Assembly: GCA_023409835.1 (NCBI GenBank)
Contig: JAEYQV010000132.1
Coordinates: 1 to 64,000 of the forward strand
Origin: Bacillota bacterium
GTDB taxonomy: Bacteria > Bacillota > Clostridia > Lachnospirales > Lachnospiraceae
Reading direction: 5' to 3'
Length of the DNA stretch: 64,000 nucleotides
A program made the translations under genes and the position numbers. This document shows, one piece after another, positions 8,124 through 17,767 of the stretch (position 1 is its first letter; every line of letters begins with the position of its first letter). The notes beneath the pieces are model-generated. The model did no database searches. It saw nothing but the letters and a program-made list of their open reading frames with translations, and had not been told where the DNA came from.

Positions 8124-9586
8124 TGTCTACCCTCCAGCATCTTCCCAAGTTCAATTATTCCTGTTTGAATCTCTACTTCAAGAGAATTAATTCTTTCAAG
8201 AATCACTGTTGGATTGTCATAATGAATTTCCTCATATTTTGTCTCTTTATATTTATTGATTGACAAATCATAATCATTGCCTTTGATATCTTCTACAGGT
8301 ACAAAAAAGCTTTGTTCAGTACGTGTTCTGCATTCTTCCTTACCCAGATGATAAAAACGCTCTATGATATCCGGTATATCATTCGAATCAATTGGCTGTC
8401 TCTTATCATCTAAGCTATATCCATCAGCTTTCATATCATAGAACCAAACTTTATCAGTACCACCACTACCTGTCTTGGTGAATAGTAATATAGCAGTAGA
8501 AACTCCTGCATAAGGCTTAAATACTCCTGATGGCATGGAGATGACTGCATCTAATTTATTATTATCCACTAATTCTTTTCGTATCTCTTTATGGGTATTG
8601 CTACTACCAAAAAGCACTCCATCTGGAACAATAACTGCCGCTCTACCGCCTTTTTTCAGAATACGTAGAAACAACGCCAGGAAGAGCAACTCTGTCTTTT
8701 TAGTCTTTGTTACCTTCAGTAAGTCTGCTGATACCGCATCATAATCAAGGCTGCCTTTGAAAGGTGGATTTGCTAATACCAATGTATACTTTTCTTTATC
8801 TGTATTTACTTCTGATAAACTGTATCGATATTCAATATTTGGGTTATCAACTCCATGGAGCATCATATTCATGGCACCAATACGTAACATCGTTCTATCC
8901 ATATCATTGCCATAGAACATGCCATTATTAAAATGCTCTCTAAGACCTGCATTTAAAAATAAATCTGCATGATTATTTCTTAGATAATTCTGAGCTTCTA
9001 CCAAGAAACCAGCCGAACCCATGGCAGGGTCAACAATTACATCACTTGGAGTAGGCTTCATCAGTTCTACCATCAACTTAATAATATGCCTTGGCGTTCT
9101 GAATTGTCCATTCATACCTGCCGTTGAAACCTTTGAAAGCAAATACTCATAGAGGTCACCTTTCGTATCAGCATCACCTAAATCAAGGTTACTGATTCCA
9201 TCAATAATCTTTGATAGCATCGCCGGTGTGGGAATCTTGAAGATTGCATCCCCCATATATCTGGAGTATGCCGAATCACCATCTTGATGCAGATTCTTGA
9301 TGAAAGGAAAGATCTCATTTGATACAATTTTATATATCTCTTCTGCCGAACCCAAGTTCATAAATTTGTGCCATCTATAATTTTGACAATCTGCAGGGAA
9401 TATTCCCTCATATGATACTTTAAGAAAATTTGCTTCCTCCTCCATGCGTCTTTCTATATCATCTAACTGCTTAATAAAGAGTAAATACGTAAACTGTTCA
9501 ATAACATCTAAAGGATTAGTGATACCACCTGTCCAAAATGTCTCCCATATTCTGTCTATCTTACTTCTCATTTCACCTGTTATCAT
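8120..9586 (-). CDS. hsdM: Type I restriction system DNA methyltransferase (N6-adenine)
   Basis: The 488-residue protein has the HsdM_N helical domain (opening RSKIDRIWETFWTGGI) and the N6_Mtase domain. The SAM-binding motif is DPAMGSAGFL and the catalytic motif is NPPF (in LANPPFKGS). It methylates host DNA at the site read by HsdS and is required for restriction. It is the first gene of the hsdMSR operon, with AGGAG 9 bases before the ATG and an extended -10 promoter upstream. Length is typical for the family. Confidence 0.95.
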   Translation of the reverse strand: MITGEMRSKIDRIWETFWTGGITNPLDVIEQFTYLLFIKQLDDIERRMEEEANFLKVSYEGIFPADCQNYRWHKFMNLGSAEEIYKIVSNEIFPFIKNLHQDGDSAYSRYMGDAIFKIPTPAMLSKIIDGISNLDLGDADTKGDLYEYLLSKVSTAGMNGQFRTPRHIIKLMVELMKPTPSDVIVDPAMGSAGFLVEAQNYLRNNHADLFLNAGLREHFNNGMFYGNDMDRTMLRIGAMNMMLHGVDNPNIEYRYSLSEVNTDKEKYTLVLANPPFKGSLDYDAVSADLLKVTKTKKTELLFLALFLRILKKGGRAAVIVPDGVLFGSSNTHKEIRKELVDNNKLDAVISMPSGVFKPYAGVSTAILLFTKTGSGGTDKVWFYDMKADGYSLDDKRQPIDSNDIPDIIERFYHLGKEECRTRTEQSFFVPVEDIKGNDYDLSINKYKETKYEEIHYDNPTVILERINSLEVEIQTGIIELGKMLEGRQ

Positions 9587-9618
9587 TTATGCTGTCTCCT
9601 TATATTATGTTATGTAAA

Positions 9619-9627
9619 ATTATAGCA
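9619..9627 (-). promoter_or_regulatory. Extended -10 promoter of hsdM
   Basis: On the minus strand TGCTATAAT (TATAAT at 9619-9624) lies about 33 bases before the hsdM start. No good -35 box is visible, but the TGC extension can compensate. Confidence 0.5.
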
Positions 9628-9799
9628 GATTCAGTCCAAAAAAACTATATACATTAAGTTAATTTATTGCAGAAATTTATTCAAATTCATTAGTCAACTA
9701 AATCATGTAATTAATTCTATTTATAGTTAATAATCAATAATTGTTGCATCTCACTATTCAACCTCTACTTTATGTAAAAATAATAAATATGGACAAACA

Positions 9800-9831
9800 G
9801 CAGTCCCATACTCTCATAAGTATGGGACTGC
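9800..9831 (-). terminator. Terminator after the histidine kinase gene
   Basis: GCAGTCCCATACT (9800-9812) pairs perfectly with AGTATGGGACTGC (9819-9831) around a 6-base loop. It lies 28 bases after the stop codon of the minus-strand kinase. The sequence beyond it on the minus strand is T-rich but interrupted. Confidence 0.6.
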
Positions 9832-9859
9832 CTGTACAGTTTTGATATTATTCGAAGCA

Positions 9860-11254
9860 TTACATTGTCTCTTTCGGCAGAACCACCGTAAAGCTGCTGC
9901 CTTCCTGCAGCCTGCTTTCTGCCAGTACTCTTCCACCATGTGCTTCCACAATTGCTTTTACGATGGTTAAGCCGATACCGGATCCCCCGGTGGCACGGTT
10001 TCGGGATTTGTCCGCACGATAAAACCGCTCAAAGATATAAGGCATATCCTCCTCCGGAATCCCAATACCGTTATCCTTCACACTGATACTTACAGAGTTC
10101 TGCGTTTCAGACACTTCGATCCTTATGTAACCCTCAGTTTCAGTATATTTAATGGCATTCGACAGCAGGTTTACCAATACCTGCTGTAACCGATCCCGGT
10201 CAGCCGTAACCTCTGTCTCACTCCCAAGGACCTCGAGCTTAATTGCTTTTCTTGTCAGCTCACCCTCAAAGCCTGCAATTACCTTCCGGATCAATAAGTG
10301 AACGGATAGCTGTTCCTTATTCAGCTGTAGAGTATCACTTTCAATTCTTGCAAGGCTCTCCAGAGCATACACCAGTTTGCTGATCCGGACCGTTTCGTCA
10401 TAGCAGCTCTGCATCCGTTCTGACGTCGGTTCCCAGAATCCCTCCAGCATGGCTTCTAAATGGGTCTGGAGTATTGTAATCGGAGTTCGAAGCTCGTGGG
10501 CCACATCCTCGGTCAGTTGCTTTCGCAGTCTCTCCAGATTCTCCAGAGATTGAGCCATCTGGTTGATAGAACCCACCAGCAGATTCAACTCCTTCGTATC
10601 TGCCTTCTCATTCAGCCGTACTCCATAATTACCGTCCGATATCTCCTTGGTTATGTCCACAGTTTTAAGGATTGGCCGGCTGATCCGTTCGGCCAGCAGG
10701 TTCCCGATTATGATGGATAACAGCAGTGAAGCAAGTCCGACACTGATTAATACTTTATTTAAGGCAGCTAAAAACCGTAAATCATTCTCCGTCAGGAAGA
10801 ATGGCCCGAAGTAGCTGATACTTACTGTCCCCACCTGTATTCCCGATTGAATCAGAGGATAGGCAGTAGCATGAAACTCCCCCTCGAGCTGAGGATATTG
10901 TATCCTCATACGCTCAGAGATATCCCCCATGATTTGATTGCATAGGGCCATATCATGAGCTTGCGCATCCCAGAGAAGCCGGTTCTGATTATCATATACC
11001 TTCAGGATATATCCTTCATACAGGGAAAGCATACCGATATTATGGATATAGTCCATGTCCCACTCCCCTGTCACTGTAGAATACTGTTGACTTAAGGTAG
11101 CGGTAATGATCTGGGATCTCAGCTCCTGCTGCCTGGCAATATACTCAGTAAACTGTTTATTAATCAGATAATTGGAGAGAAGACTGATAATGGAAACTGT
11201 CAGAAGTACGATACTGATGATTGCGGCAGACAGCTTTGTTTTAATCCTTCTCAT
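9860..11254 (-). CDS. Two-component sensor histidine kinase
   Basis: The 464-residue membrane kinase has a first membrane helix (about 8-30), an extracytoplasmic sensor region (about 31-165), a second helix (about 166-187) and a HAMP domain. The HisKA domain carries the phosphorylated His in EDVAHELRTPI. The HATPase domain shows NLLSNAIKYT, DNGIGIP, and GGSGIGLTI. Its ATG overlaps the regulator stop (ATGA), so both are made from one transcript. It lies just downstream of the copper genes on the same strand, which suggests a metal- or envelope-stress signal, but the sensor region shows no clear Cys, His or Met metal site. Confidence 0.9.
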   Translation of the reverse strand: MRRIKTKLSAAIISIVLLTVSIISLLSNYLINKQFTEYIARQQELRSQIITATLSQQYSTVTGEWDMDYIHNIGMLSLYEGYILKVYDNQNRLLWDAQAHDMALCNQIMGDISERMRIQYPQLEGEFHATAYPLIQSGIQVGTVSISYFGPFFLTENDLRFLAALNKVLISVGLASLLLSIIIGNLLAERISRPILKTVDITKEISDGNYGVRLNEKADTKELNLLVGSINQMAQSLENLERLRKQLTEDVAHELRTPITILQTHLEAMLEGFWEPTSERMQSCYDETVRISKLVYALESLARIESDTLQLNKEQLSVHLLIRKVIAGFEGELTRKAIKLEVLGSETEVTADRDRLQQVLVNLLSNAIKYTETEGYIRIEVSETQNSVSISVKDNGIGIPEEDMPYIFERFYRADKSRNRATGGSGIGLTIVKAIVEAHGGRVLAESRLQEGSSFTVVLPKETM

Positions 11255-11958
11255 TCCTCTCCACCCCCAAACCGATAACCGACTCCGCGGATTGTCTTTA
11301 TATAAATCGGATTCCTTGGGTCGTCCTCCAGCTTAGCACGCAGGTTCTTAATATGGCTGTCAATTGTCCGATCGAAGCCCTCAAACTCTTCTCCCAGGGC
11401 CAAGGTGATCAGCTCATCCCGGGTAAACACCTTATTCGGATTCTTAGCCATAGTGGTTACGATCTTATATTCATTGGGCGTCAGTTTAACCTCCTCTTCC
11501 CCTTTAAAAATATAACGATGCTCCAGATCCATCGTAAGCTCTCCGTTCCGAAAGATCATACGGCCGATTGACTGCTTCAGCTCATCACCGGTTCTTCTCC
11601 ATACAGCCTCCATTCTGGCATATAAGGTCTTAAAGCTGAACGGCTTTGTAATATAGTCATCGGCTCCAATTCCCAGTCCCTTCAGCATACTCGCTTCCGA
11701 AGATTTGGCTGTCAGCATGATAATCGGAACATCGGATGTACGACGCAAGGCTTGGCATACCTCTTCTCCCGACATTCCCGGGAGCATAAGATCGAGTATT
11801 ACCATATCGAAGGTCTCATGGCGAAATATCTCTAATGCTTTCAAACCATCTTCCACACAGTATACCGTAAAGCCCTTGCTTTCCAGAAAGGCTTTCACTA
11901 CACTGCTGATCTTTACCTCATCCTCTACTACAAGTATCTTTTTCTCTATCCCCTCCAT
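11251..11958 (-). CDS. OmpR-family response regulator
   Basis: The receiver domain opens with KKILVVEDEVKIS, has the phospho-acceptor Asp in MVILDLMLPG, and the conserved Lys in DDYITKPFS. The C-terminal winged helix ends with KTIRGVGYRFGG. I place the start at the internal ATG at 11958 because a GGGAGG site lies just upstream and the receiver domain begins directly after it. A longer reading frame back to 12024 would run through a hairpin. It is coupled to the downstream kinase by a 4-base overlap. The target genes may be the neighbouring copper genes, by position only. Confidence 0.9.
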   Translation of the reverse strand: MEGIEKKILVVEDEVKISSVVKAFLESKGFTVYCVEDGLKALEIFRHETFDMVILDLMLPGMSGEEVCQALRRTSDVPIIMLTAKSSEASMLKGLGIGADDYITKPFSFKTLYARMEAVWRRTGDELKQSIGRMIFRNGELTMDLEHRYIFKGEEEVKLTPNEYKIVTTMAKNPNKVFTRDELITLALGEEFEGFDRTIDSHIKNLRAKLEDDPRNPIYIKTIRGVGYRFGGGEE

Positions 11959-11998
11959 AAAACCTCCCTGCGTTTTGGTGAAAAGGCTCCGGATGTTA

Positions 11999-12039
11999 AG
12001 CTGCCTCCGGTGGATTACTTCCACCGAAGGCAGCTTTTT
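11999..12039. other. Hairpin in leader of the response regulator
   Basis: AGCTGCCTCCGGTGG (11999-12013) pairs with CCACCGAAGGCAGCT (12021-12035) with one mismatch. The T run (12035-12039) is on the plus strand, where no gene is in position to be terminated. On the minus strand it lies between copZ and the regulator, where it could reduce readthrough or stabilise the mRNA. Confidence 0.5.
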
Positions 12040-12043
12040 GCTA

Positions 12044-12077
12044 TACGGTTGGCTGCCACAAGCAGACCATCCGTTTA
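12044..12077 (-). repeat. Dispersed palindromic repeat, copy A
   Basis: On the minus strand this reads AACGGATGGTCTGC then TGTGGCAGCCAACCG. It matches three other intergenic copies in this window (31717-31749, 50976-51008, 56739-56771). It starts at the copZ stop codon. This is the most diverged copy. Confidence 0.65.
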
Positions 12078-12281
12078 TACTACATCATAGCCCTGATCTT
12101 CAATTGCTTCCTTGATTTTATTCAGAGAGATCTTAGACGCATCATAATCTACGACTGCTGTCTTAGCGTCCAGGCTGACTGTAACCTTATCGACACCCGA
12201 CAGGGTACCGACTGCTTTCTTTACTGCATTTTCACAATGGGAACAGGACATTCCTTCTACCTTAAGTATCACATTTTCCAT
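12075..12281 (-). CDS. copZ: Copper chaperone, HMA-domain protein
   Basis: The 68-residue protein is a single heavy-metal-associated domain with the metal-binding GMSCSHC motif and the usual beta-alpha-beta-beta-alpha-beta length. It is expected to carry Cu(I) in the cytoplasm to CopA or a regulator. The ATG at 12281 is chosen because GGAGGA lies 7 bases upstream. The frame continues to an upstream TTG, but that would place the ribosome site inside the gene. It follows the lipoprotein and copA genes on the same strand. Confidence 0.9.
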   Translation of the reverse strand: MENVILKVEGMSCSHCENAVKKAVGTLSGVDKVTVSLDAKTAVVDYDASKISLNKIKEAIEDQGYDVV

Positions 12282-12349
12282 TTTGATTTCCTCCAATCGA
12301 TGTTATATTCTATAGTATTAATAAAAAACAGCTGAGTTATTACCATTCT

Positions 12350-13033
12350 CTATGATTGCTTGCTATCTAAATCAAAGGACTTTATAAATTTATCAACTTC
12401 AATCTTCTTGCCCTTCTCATCCATCGTCTGAACCTTAGTAAAGACCCAGCCCTCGACCTTCTGAGGGTCAACGCCAGCCTCGATGAAGACCTGTGGATCC
12501 AAAGCATAAACGATGTCTTTATCATTCTTGCTCATATCCTTTGCCCATTCAAATACATTGCCGTTCCCCAAATCTATGCCGAAATGATCCATGGCAGTGT
12601 GATACTTCACAGAGTCGCGATAAAGCTTTACCAGCTGCTCATAAGAGGTTAAGGGGGTAACCTCTCCCTCATATACCAGTACATCGCTGCCCAAATCCCT
12701 GCCTACGACGATCTTGTCACCGATCAACATCTCCCCGGGCAGTAGATTCGTATCCAGTCCGGCATCAAGGAAGGGCTGTGCCTCGGTTACCAGCTGGATA
12801 TCATAGGTTTGGGTTTTATTATAATCCATACTCCAAACAAAGCTTGTGGTGCCATCCGGCGCGATGAGTGCCCAACTGAAGGACACATCCTCCATAACCT
12901 CAGCAGCTTCCAGTACCTTTTCAAAGGACTCAACAGAGGTATCGCCGATCACATCCAGCTTATTACAGGCGGAGAAGCTTACGATGGCTGCGATTGATAA
13001 AGAAGTTAATATTAATTTTTTCATATAATTCAT
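12350..13033 (-). CDS. Uncharacterised lipoprotein in the copper cluster
   Basis: The 227-residue protein has a lipoprotein signal (MKKLILTSLSIAAIVSFSAC) with a lipobox ending at Cys, so it should be anchored outside the membrane. The mature part is acidic, contains few Met, His or Cys, and shows no metal-site pattern. No domain is recognised. Two starts are possible: the first ATG (13033), 8 bases from GGAAAG, or the fourth codon (13024), 11 bases from AAAGG. It sits between copA and copZ, so it is probably cotranscribed with them. Confidence 0.75.
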   Translation of the reverse strand: MNYMKKLILTSLSIAAIVSFSACNKLDVIGDTSVESFEKVLEAAEVMEDVSFSWALIAPDGTTSFVWSMDYNKTQTYDIQLVTEAQPFLDAGLDTNLLPGEMLIGDKIVVGRDLGSDVLVYEGEVTPLTSYEQLVKLYRDSVKYHTAMDHFGIDLGNGNVFEWAKDMSKNDKDIVYALDPQVFIEAGVDPQKVEGWVFTKVQTMDEKGKKIEVDKFIKSFDLDSKQS

Positions 13034-13129
13034 TACCTTTCTTTCCTTGATCTCATGATCTTCTGATAAAGACCACCTGTTACTGATATGATAATAATCG
13101 TAATAAATCCTGATACAAATGAAATATGC

Positions 13130-15613
13130 TTAATGGTAGGGCTTAAATCTCTTTAGTCTTAACGCATTGGATACTACGGATACAGAACTGAAGGCCATGG
13201 CTGCAGCCGCAAACATCGGGTTAAGGAGGGGTCCTCCAAAGAGATAGAGAATACCTGCTGCAATCGGGATACCGGCCACATTATATCCGAAGGCCCAGAA
13301 AAGATTCTGTTTAATGTTACGAAGAGTGCTTTTACTGAGATGAATTGCCGTCGGTACGTCCATCAGATCACTTCGCATCAGTACGATATCTGCAGATTCC
13401 ATGGCCACGTCGGTGCCGGATCCGATTGCAATTCCGATATCTGCCTGGACCAGTGCCGGTGCATCGTTGATACCATCACCCACCATGCATACCTTCCTGC
13501 CTTCTGCCTGGAGCTTCTTCACCTCATTGGACTTATCCTGGGGAAGCACTTCGGCAAGGACACGGTCGATTCCGACCTGCTTTGCGATTGCCTCGGCTGT
13601 CTTTCTATTATCACCGGTAATCATTGCTACCTCGACCCCCATGGTCTGTAGCTTTTTAATTGCCCGGGCACTGCTTTCCTTCACCACATCTGCTACTGCG
13701 ATGATACCGGAGATTTTGCCGTCCATCGCTACATACATCGGCGTTTTACCTTCTCCTGCCAGCTGATCAGATGTTACCTGAAGCTCCTCTAAAGAGATTC
13801 TTCTCTCATCCATCAGCTTCCTATTCCCGATCAGAAGCTTCGCCTCAGCAATTGTAACCTCAATTCCCTGCCCCGGAATGGCTTCAAAGTGCTCTACCTT
13901 TAAGAACTCCAGCTTCTCCTTCTCCGCTCCTCTTACGATAGCCTCTCCAAGGGGATGCTCGGAGCCCTTCTCACCGGAAGCAGCCAGCTGAAGCAGACGC
14001 TGCTTTGAGATTTCCTCCACAGTAATGATATCGGTAACCTCCGGTTTTCCCTCAGTAATGGTCCCTGTCTTATCAAATACAATAGTATTAATCTTATGGG
14101 TGGTTTCCAATGCTTCACCGCCCTTAATCAGAATTCCGTTCTCTGCCCCCTTACCGGTTCCGACCATAATTGCAGTCGGAGTAGCAAGACCAAGGGCACA
14201 GGGACATGCGATAACCAGTACTGAGATAAAGATGGTAAGAGAGAACGCCAGGTCATGTCCTGTTAGGTACCAGGCCAGGAAGGCAATCATGGCGATGGAG
14301 ATTACCACCGGGACAAAATACCCTGATACGATATCTGCCATTTGCGCAATCGGAGCCTTGGTGCCCTGGGCATCCTCAACCAGCTTTATAATCTGCGCAA
14401 GCGCAGTGTCCTTTCCAACCTTTTGAGCTTTGAACCGGATCATACCATTCTTGTTGACACTTGCCGCATAGACCTTGTCTCCGGCTTTCTTATCCACCGG
14501 CATGCTCTCACCGGTCAACATTGCCTCGTCAATAGACGTATTTCCTTCTGTTACAATACCATCCACCGGAATCTTCTCGCCCGGCTTTACTAAAATGATA
14601 TCTCCGATTTCAACCTCATCAATCGGAACCTCAATCTCCGTAATGACTCCTGTTACCTTATCCTCCTGTAGTACAATCGCAGTCTTCGGTGCCAGTCCCA
14701 TCAGCTTCTTAATCGCTTCTGAGGTTTTTCCCTTTGACACTGCTTCAAAGGATTTACCAAGAAGAATTAATGTAATGATAACACCGGCAGTCTCATAATA
14801 CAGATGCTCTACCGCTCCGAAATCACCGTTTGCTATCCGGTAGGTATTATAGATGCTGAAGATAACCGCCGCCGAGGTTCCGGTGGCTACCAGAGAGTCC
14901 ATATTGGGACTTCTCTGCAGCAGTGCTTTAAAACCGACAGTATAGAACCGATATCCTGCCAGAATAATCGGTATTGTTAAGGATACCTGTAGTAATGCAA
15001 ATCTTAACGGATAAACCATGGGGTTTACCGCATGGGGTATTGGGAAAGGCCACCAGGATACCATCGGAGTCATTGCAAAGTACAGTAAAGGAATACCGAA
15101 GGCTGCCGATATAATAAATTTGACCCACAGGGTCTTGATTTCCTTCTGTTTTCTTAATTTATCCTCATCCACTGCATCCTTATTTTCAACTTCCAGTGGT
15201 TTATAGCCGAGCTTTTCAATGGCCTGCTTGATGCCGGAGAGTCTGATCACTTGAGGATCGTACTCCACCAGAGCTTTTTCTGTTGCAAGGTTGACGGAGG
15301 TATTATGGACCCCGTCAAGCCTTCCGAGGACCTTCTCAATTCTCTGGGAGCAGGCAGCACAGGTCATACCGCCGATGGGAATGGTAACTGTGTTGGTCTT
15401 CGCTTCTTCTACGATGCCGTAACCGATTCTCTCAATCGCCTCTTTAATAACCGGAATAGAAGCTTTGCTGTCATCGAATTCAACCGATAATTTCTCCGTT
15501 GCCAGATTCACATTCGCGTCACCGACTCCATCTATTTTACCTACAACCTTCTGGATACGCTGTGCACAGGCTGCACAGGTCATACCGCTGATCTTGATTG
15601 TCTCTCTATTCAT
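13130..15613 (-). CDS. copA: Copper-exporting P1B-type ATPase
   Basis: The 827-residue protein pumps Cu(I) out of the cytoplasm. Two N-terminal HMA domains each carry GMTCAAC (Cys13/16 and Cys85/88). Eight membrane helices follow, with the CPC metal site in [10 protein letters not shown]. The phosphorylation motif is DKTGT, the dephosphorylation motif TGES, and the hinge GDGINDAP. All are intact. A GGAAGGA site precedes the ATG by 9 bases. It follows the DUF2318 gene by 70 bases, downstream of a CsoR-type operator. The CPC motif and N/S-rich last helices fit Cu(I) rather than zinc or cadmium. Confidence 0.95.
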   Translation of the reverse strand: MNRETIKISGMTCAACAQRIQKVVGKIDGVGDANVNLATEKLSVEFDDSKASIPVIKEAIERIGYGIVEEAKTNTVTIPIGGMTCAACSQRIEKVLGRLDGVHNTSVNLATEKALVEYDPQVIRLSGIKQAIEKLGYKPLEVENKDAVDEDKLRKQKEIKTLWVKFIISAAFGIPLLYFAMTPMVSWWPFPIPHAVNPMVYPLRFALLQVSLTIPIILAGYRFYTVGFKALLQRSPNMDSLVATGTSAAVIFSIYNTYRIANGDFGAVEHLYYETAGVIITLILLGKSFEAVSKGKTSEAIKKLMGLAPKTAIVLQEDKVTGVITEIEVPIDEVEIGDIILVKPGEKIPVDGIVTEGNTSIDEAMLTGESMPVDKKAGDKVYAASVNKNGMIRFKAQKVGKDTALAQIIKLVEDAQGTKAPIAQMADIVSGYFVPVVISIAMIAFLAWYLTGHDLAFSLTIFISVLVIACPCALGLATPTAIMVGTGKGAENGILIKGGEALETTHKINTIVFDKTGTITEGKPEVTDIITVEEISKQRLLQLAASGEKGSEHPLGEAIVRGAEKEKLEFLKVEHFEAIPGQGIEVTIAEAKLLIGNRKLMDERRISLEELQVTSDQLAGEGKTPMYVAMDGKISGIIAVADVVKESSARAIKKLQTMGVEVAMITGDNRKTAEAIAKQVGIDRVLAEVLPQDKSNEVKKLQAEGRKVCMVGDGINDAPALVQADIGIAIGSGTDVAMESADIVLMRSDLMDVPTAIHLSKSTLRNIKQNLFWAFGYNVAGIPIAAGILYLFGGPLLNPMFAAAAMAFSSVSVVSNALRLKRFKPYH

Positions 15614-15683
15614 TCTGTTCCGTCCTTCCTGAATGATTACAATTATATGCTCTAACCTGTCTTATCGAAGCTAGGGCAGCTTC

Positions 15684-16178
15684 TTATTTCCTGTTTTGAA
15701 AGATAACTGCTGCTTGTGCTAAATAATCCTTGGAGATTATAATATTCTGATTGTCTACTGTCTTATATTCATCGGTTATCGGTACCGGATTACATCCACC
15801 TCTGGTTACCTCCACATCACTCATGCTAAAGCGGTTACCGCAATTCTGACAAACCAGCCGGTCTCCCTCCTGGACATAAAAGCCGCGTCCGGAGCCGTAA
15901 CATACCTGACAGGTGTTAAATGCAGTGCGAATGGTTCCGTCCGGTGCCTTTACGGCAATTACCTCAAGCCTGGTTCCGTTCATAATCGCAGGATAGAAAG
16001 CTGCTTGCTCAGTGACGCTGGAAGTCGGAATTACGATATCACTGTCTTTGACCTCCCTAACACCGCCGGAAATCGCATCCGACGGGCTCTGATTCCTCGT
16101 AAATATCAGAAGCAGTGCAACTGCAGCTAAAACTACAGCGGGAAATATTAGTTTTTTAAGGTTATTCTTCTTATTCAT
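15684..16178 (-). CDS. DUF2318-family membrane-anchored metal protein
   Basis: The 164-residue protein has one N-terminal membrane helix (about 9-27) and an extracytoplasmic domain with Cys90/93 (CQVC), Cys110/113 (CQNC) and Cys129. This is the DUF2318 pattern, annotated elsewhere as a putative Fe-S or metal-binding domain found with iron or copper transporters. AAGGAG lies 8 bases before the ATG. It is the first gene after the CsoR-type palindrome and leads into copA. A copper-handling role outside the membrane is inferred from context. Confidence 0.85.
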   Translation of the reverse strand: MNKKNNLKKLIFPAVVLAAVALLLIFTRNQSPSDAISGGVREVKDSDIVIPTSSVTEQAAFYPAIMNGTRLEVIAVKAPDGTIRTAFNTCQVCYGSGRGFYVQEGDRLVCQNCGNRFSMSDVEVTRGGCNPVPITDEYKTVDNQNIIISKDYLAQAAVIFQNRK

Positions 16179-16211
16179 ATTATTGTCTCCTTACTTATTC
16201 TTTACACCTCT

Positions 16212-16228
16212 ATACCCCCGTGGGGTAT
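16212..16228. promoter_or_regulatory. CsoR-type copper operator
   Basis: ATACCCCCGTGGGGTAT is a perfect inverted repeat (7-bp arms, 3-bp centre) and matches the G/C-tract palindromes bound by CsoR copper sensors. It lies 34 bases upstream of the DUF2318 gene start, where it would control the DUF2318-copA transcript. No csoR gene is in the window. Confidence 0.75.
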
Positions 16229-16318
16229 TCCGCTGATGTAATCATCATAGTTTATAATGATTCATTTGTCAAGTCACATTTCATATTACGGCTTATTGTG
16301 GGCAACAGCCTCCACCGC

Positions 16319-17692
16319 TTACCGGCTGAGATTATCCACAACAGTGATCTGGCTTCGAATCATTCCCATCCAGCAGCTGTAGGGAACGGTTCCGCTCTCG
16401 TCCGGAGTAAATTCAATCACATTATCTCCCGGCACAAAGTCATGGGTAATTCCATACTTACGAATTACCATACTGTTATTACAGCCATTGATGTTTTTTG
16501 CATCTGCTTTTATCGTCCACTTAACCGGAATCCCCTTCTGTACGACAATTGCCTGATACCTTCCGGAGGCCAGAGTTGTGGTAACTGTCTGAACTCCATC
16601 CTTGATTTCGGCAATATTACCGCTATTGCCTTCTGCTGTGTTTGCTATCTCAGTCCTTTCTACTGTTTGAGGGATGTTAAGACCGGATAAGCTGATCCCA
16701 TTTTGAAACATGAAAATACCAAGTACCAATACCAGCACGGCACCGGCAGTCATCATTCTATGGGTAAATCTCTTACTTATAAAGGAGCTGATTGCTCCAA
16801 GGGTGAGCATCAGCGGAACAGTACCGATACTGAACAGGAACATCGATAAGGCTCCCTTCATCGGGCTTCCGGTGGATAGTGCATAGAGTTGCATTGCCTG
16901 CAGGGGTCCGCAGGGCATAAGTCCGTTTAACAATCCTACATACAGGGGGCTGTTGCTTCTCTTCTGTGCATAAATTTTCTTTGCAAATACCTTGGGCATT
17001 CTTAAGTTAAATCTTCTTAACCAGGGGAAGATATTCAATAGGTTAAGTCCCATGATCACCATGAAGATACCGGCAATTATCTGAATTACTCCCTGAAAGC
17101 TGCCGGATAAACTGATTACAGAGCCGAGGGCACCTACAATACCACCAATCAAGGTATAAGAGATTACACGTCCAAGGTTATACAGCGCACTGGGTCTGAG
17201 AGCTGCAAGCTTACTATCACCTAACTCGCCATCCTTATTCGGAATACACTGGGAAAGACAGATACCTCCGCACATAGCTACGCAGTGGACCGAAGTAAGT
17301 ATGCCGATCAACAGCAGCATACCATAGCTCATCCCCTCCTTTGCGACAGGGAATTCATTAAATAGTCCGAATAGTCCCAGGCGGCTTCCGGCTAAATATA
17401 TCGCATAGATAATTAAGGCGATACCCAGGATATTAATGATATCTGTTTTGCTTTTATCCGGCTCCGGTGTTACTCCTTTAATCCTGTAATTAAGCTTTTT
17501 AATGATCCCTTCAATCTGCTCCGGCGATATCACCTCGGGATCAAAGCTTACCACTGCTTTCCCGCTCGCATAGCTTACCTGTGCTCTTTCGATCCCCGGG
17601 GTCTCTGATAGCTTGCGTCCGATTCGATTCTCGCAGCTGGCGCAGGTCATCCCCTCAATCAGGATCGTTTTTCTCCGTATTCCAGACGACAT
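16319..17692 (-). CDS. HMA - sulfite-exporter-like transporter - cupredoxin fusion
   Basis: The 457-residue protein joins three parts. Residues 1-75 are an HMA domain with the CASC metal motif (Cys17/20). Residues about 85-335 are a six- or seven-helix membrane domain of the DsbD_2/SafE type with HCVAMCGG and GLMPCGPLQAMQLYA. Residues about 360-457 look like a cupredoxin fold with NGCNNSMVI and YSCWMGM. This arrangement is known in Clostridia and is thought to move copper across the membrane. GGAGGG lies 6 bases before the ATG. It is the most upstream gene of the cluster. Confidence 0.85.
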   Translation of the reverse strand: MSSGIRRKTILIEGMTCASCENRIGRKLSETPGIERAQVSYASGKAVVSFDPEVISPEQIEGIIKKLNYRIKGVTPEPDKSKTDIINILGIALIIYAIYLAGSRLGLFGLFNEFPVAKEGMSYGMLLLIGILTSVHCVAMCGGICLSQCIPNKDGELGDSKLAALRPSALYNLGRVISYTLIGGIVGALGSVISLSGSFQGVIQIIAGIFMVIMGLNLLNIFPWLRRFNLRMPKVFAKKIYAQKRSNSPLYVGLLNGLMPCGPLQAMQLYALSTGSPMKGALSMFLFSIGTVPLMLTLGAISSFISKRFTHRMMTAGAVLVLVLGIFMFQNGISLSGLNIPQTVERTEIANTAEGNSGNIAEIKDGVQTVTTTLASGRYQAIVVQKGIPVKWTIKADAKNINGCNNSMVIRKYGITHDFVPGDNVIEFTPDESGTVPYSCWMGMIRSQITVVDNLSR

Positions 17693-17767
17693 AGGGTCCC
17701 TCCTCTAGTCATTTATTCTTTAAAAGCTTATCATGCTATTGTGAAGAGAATATGGAGAAGGAAACAC

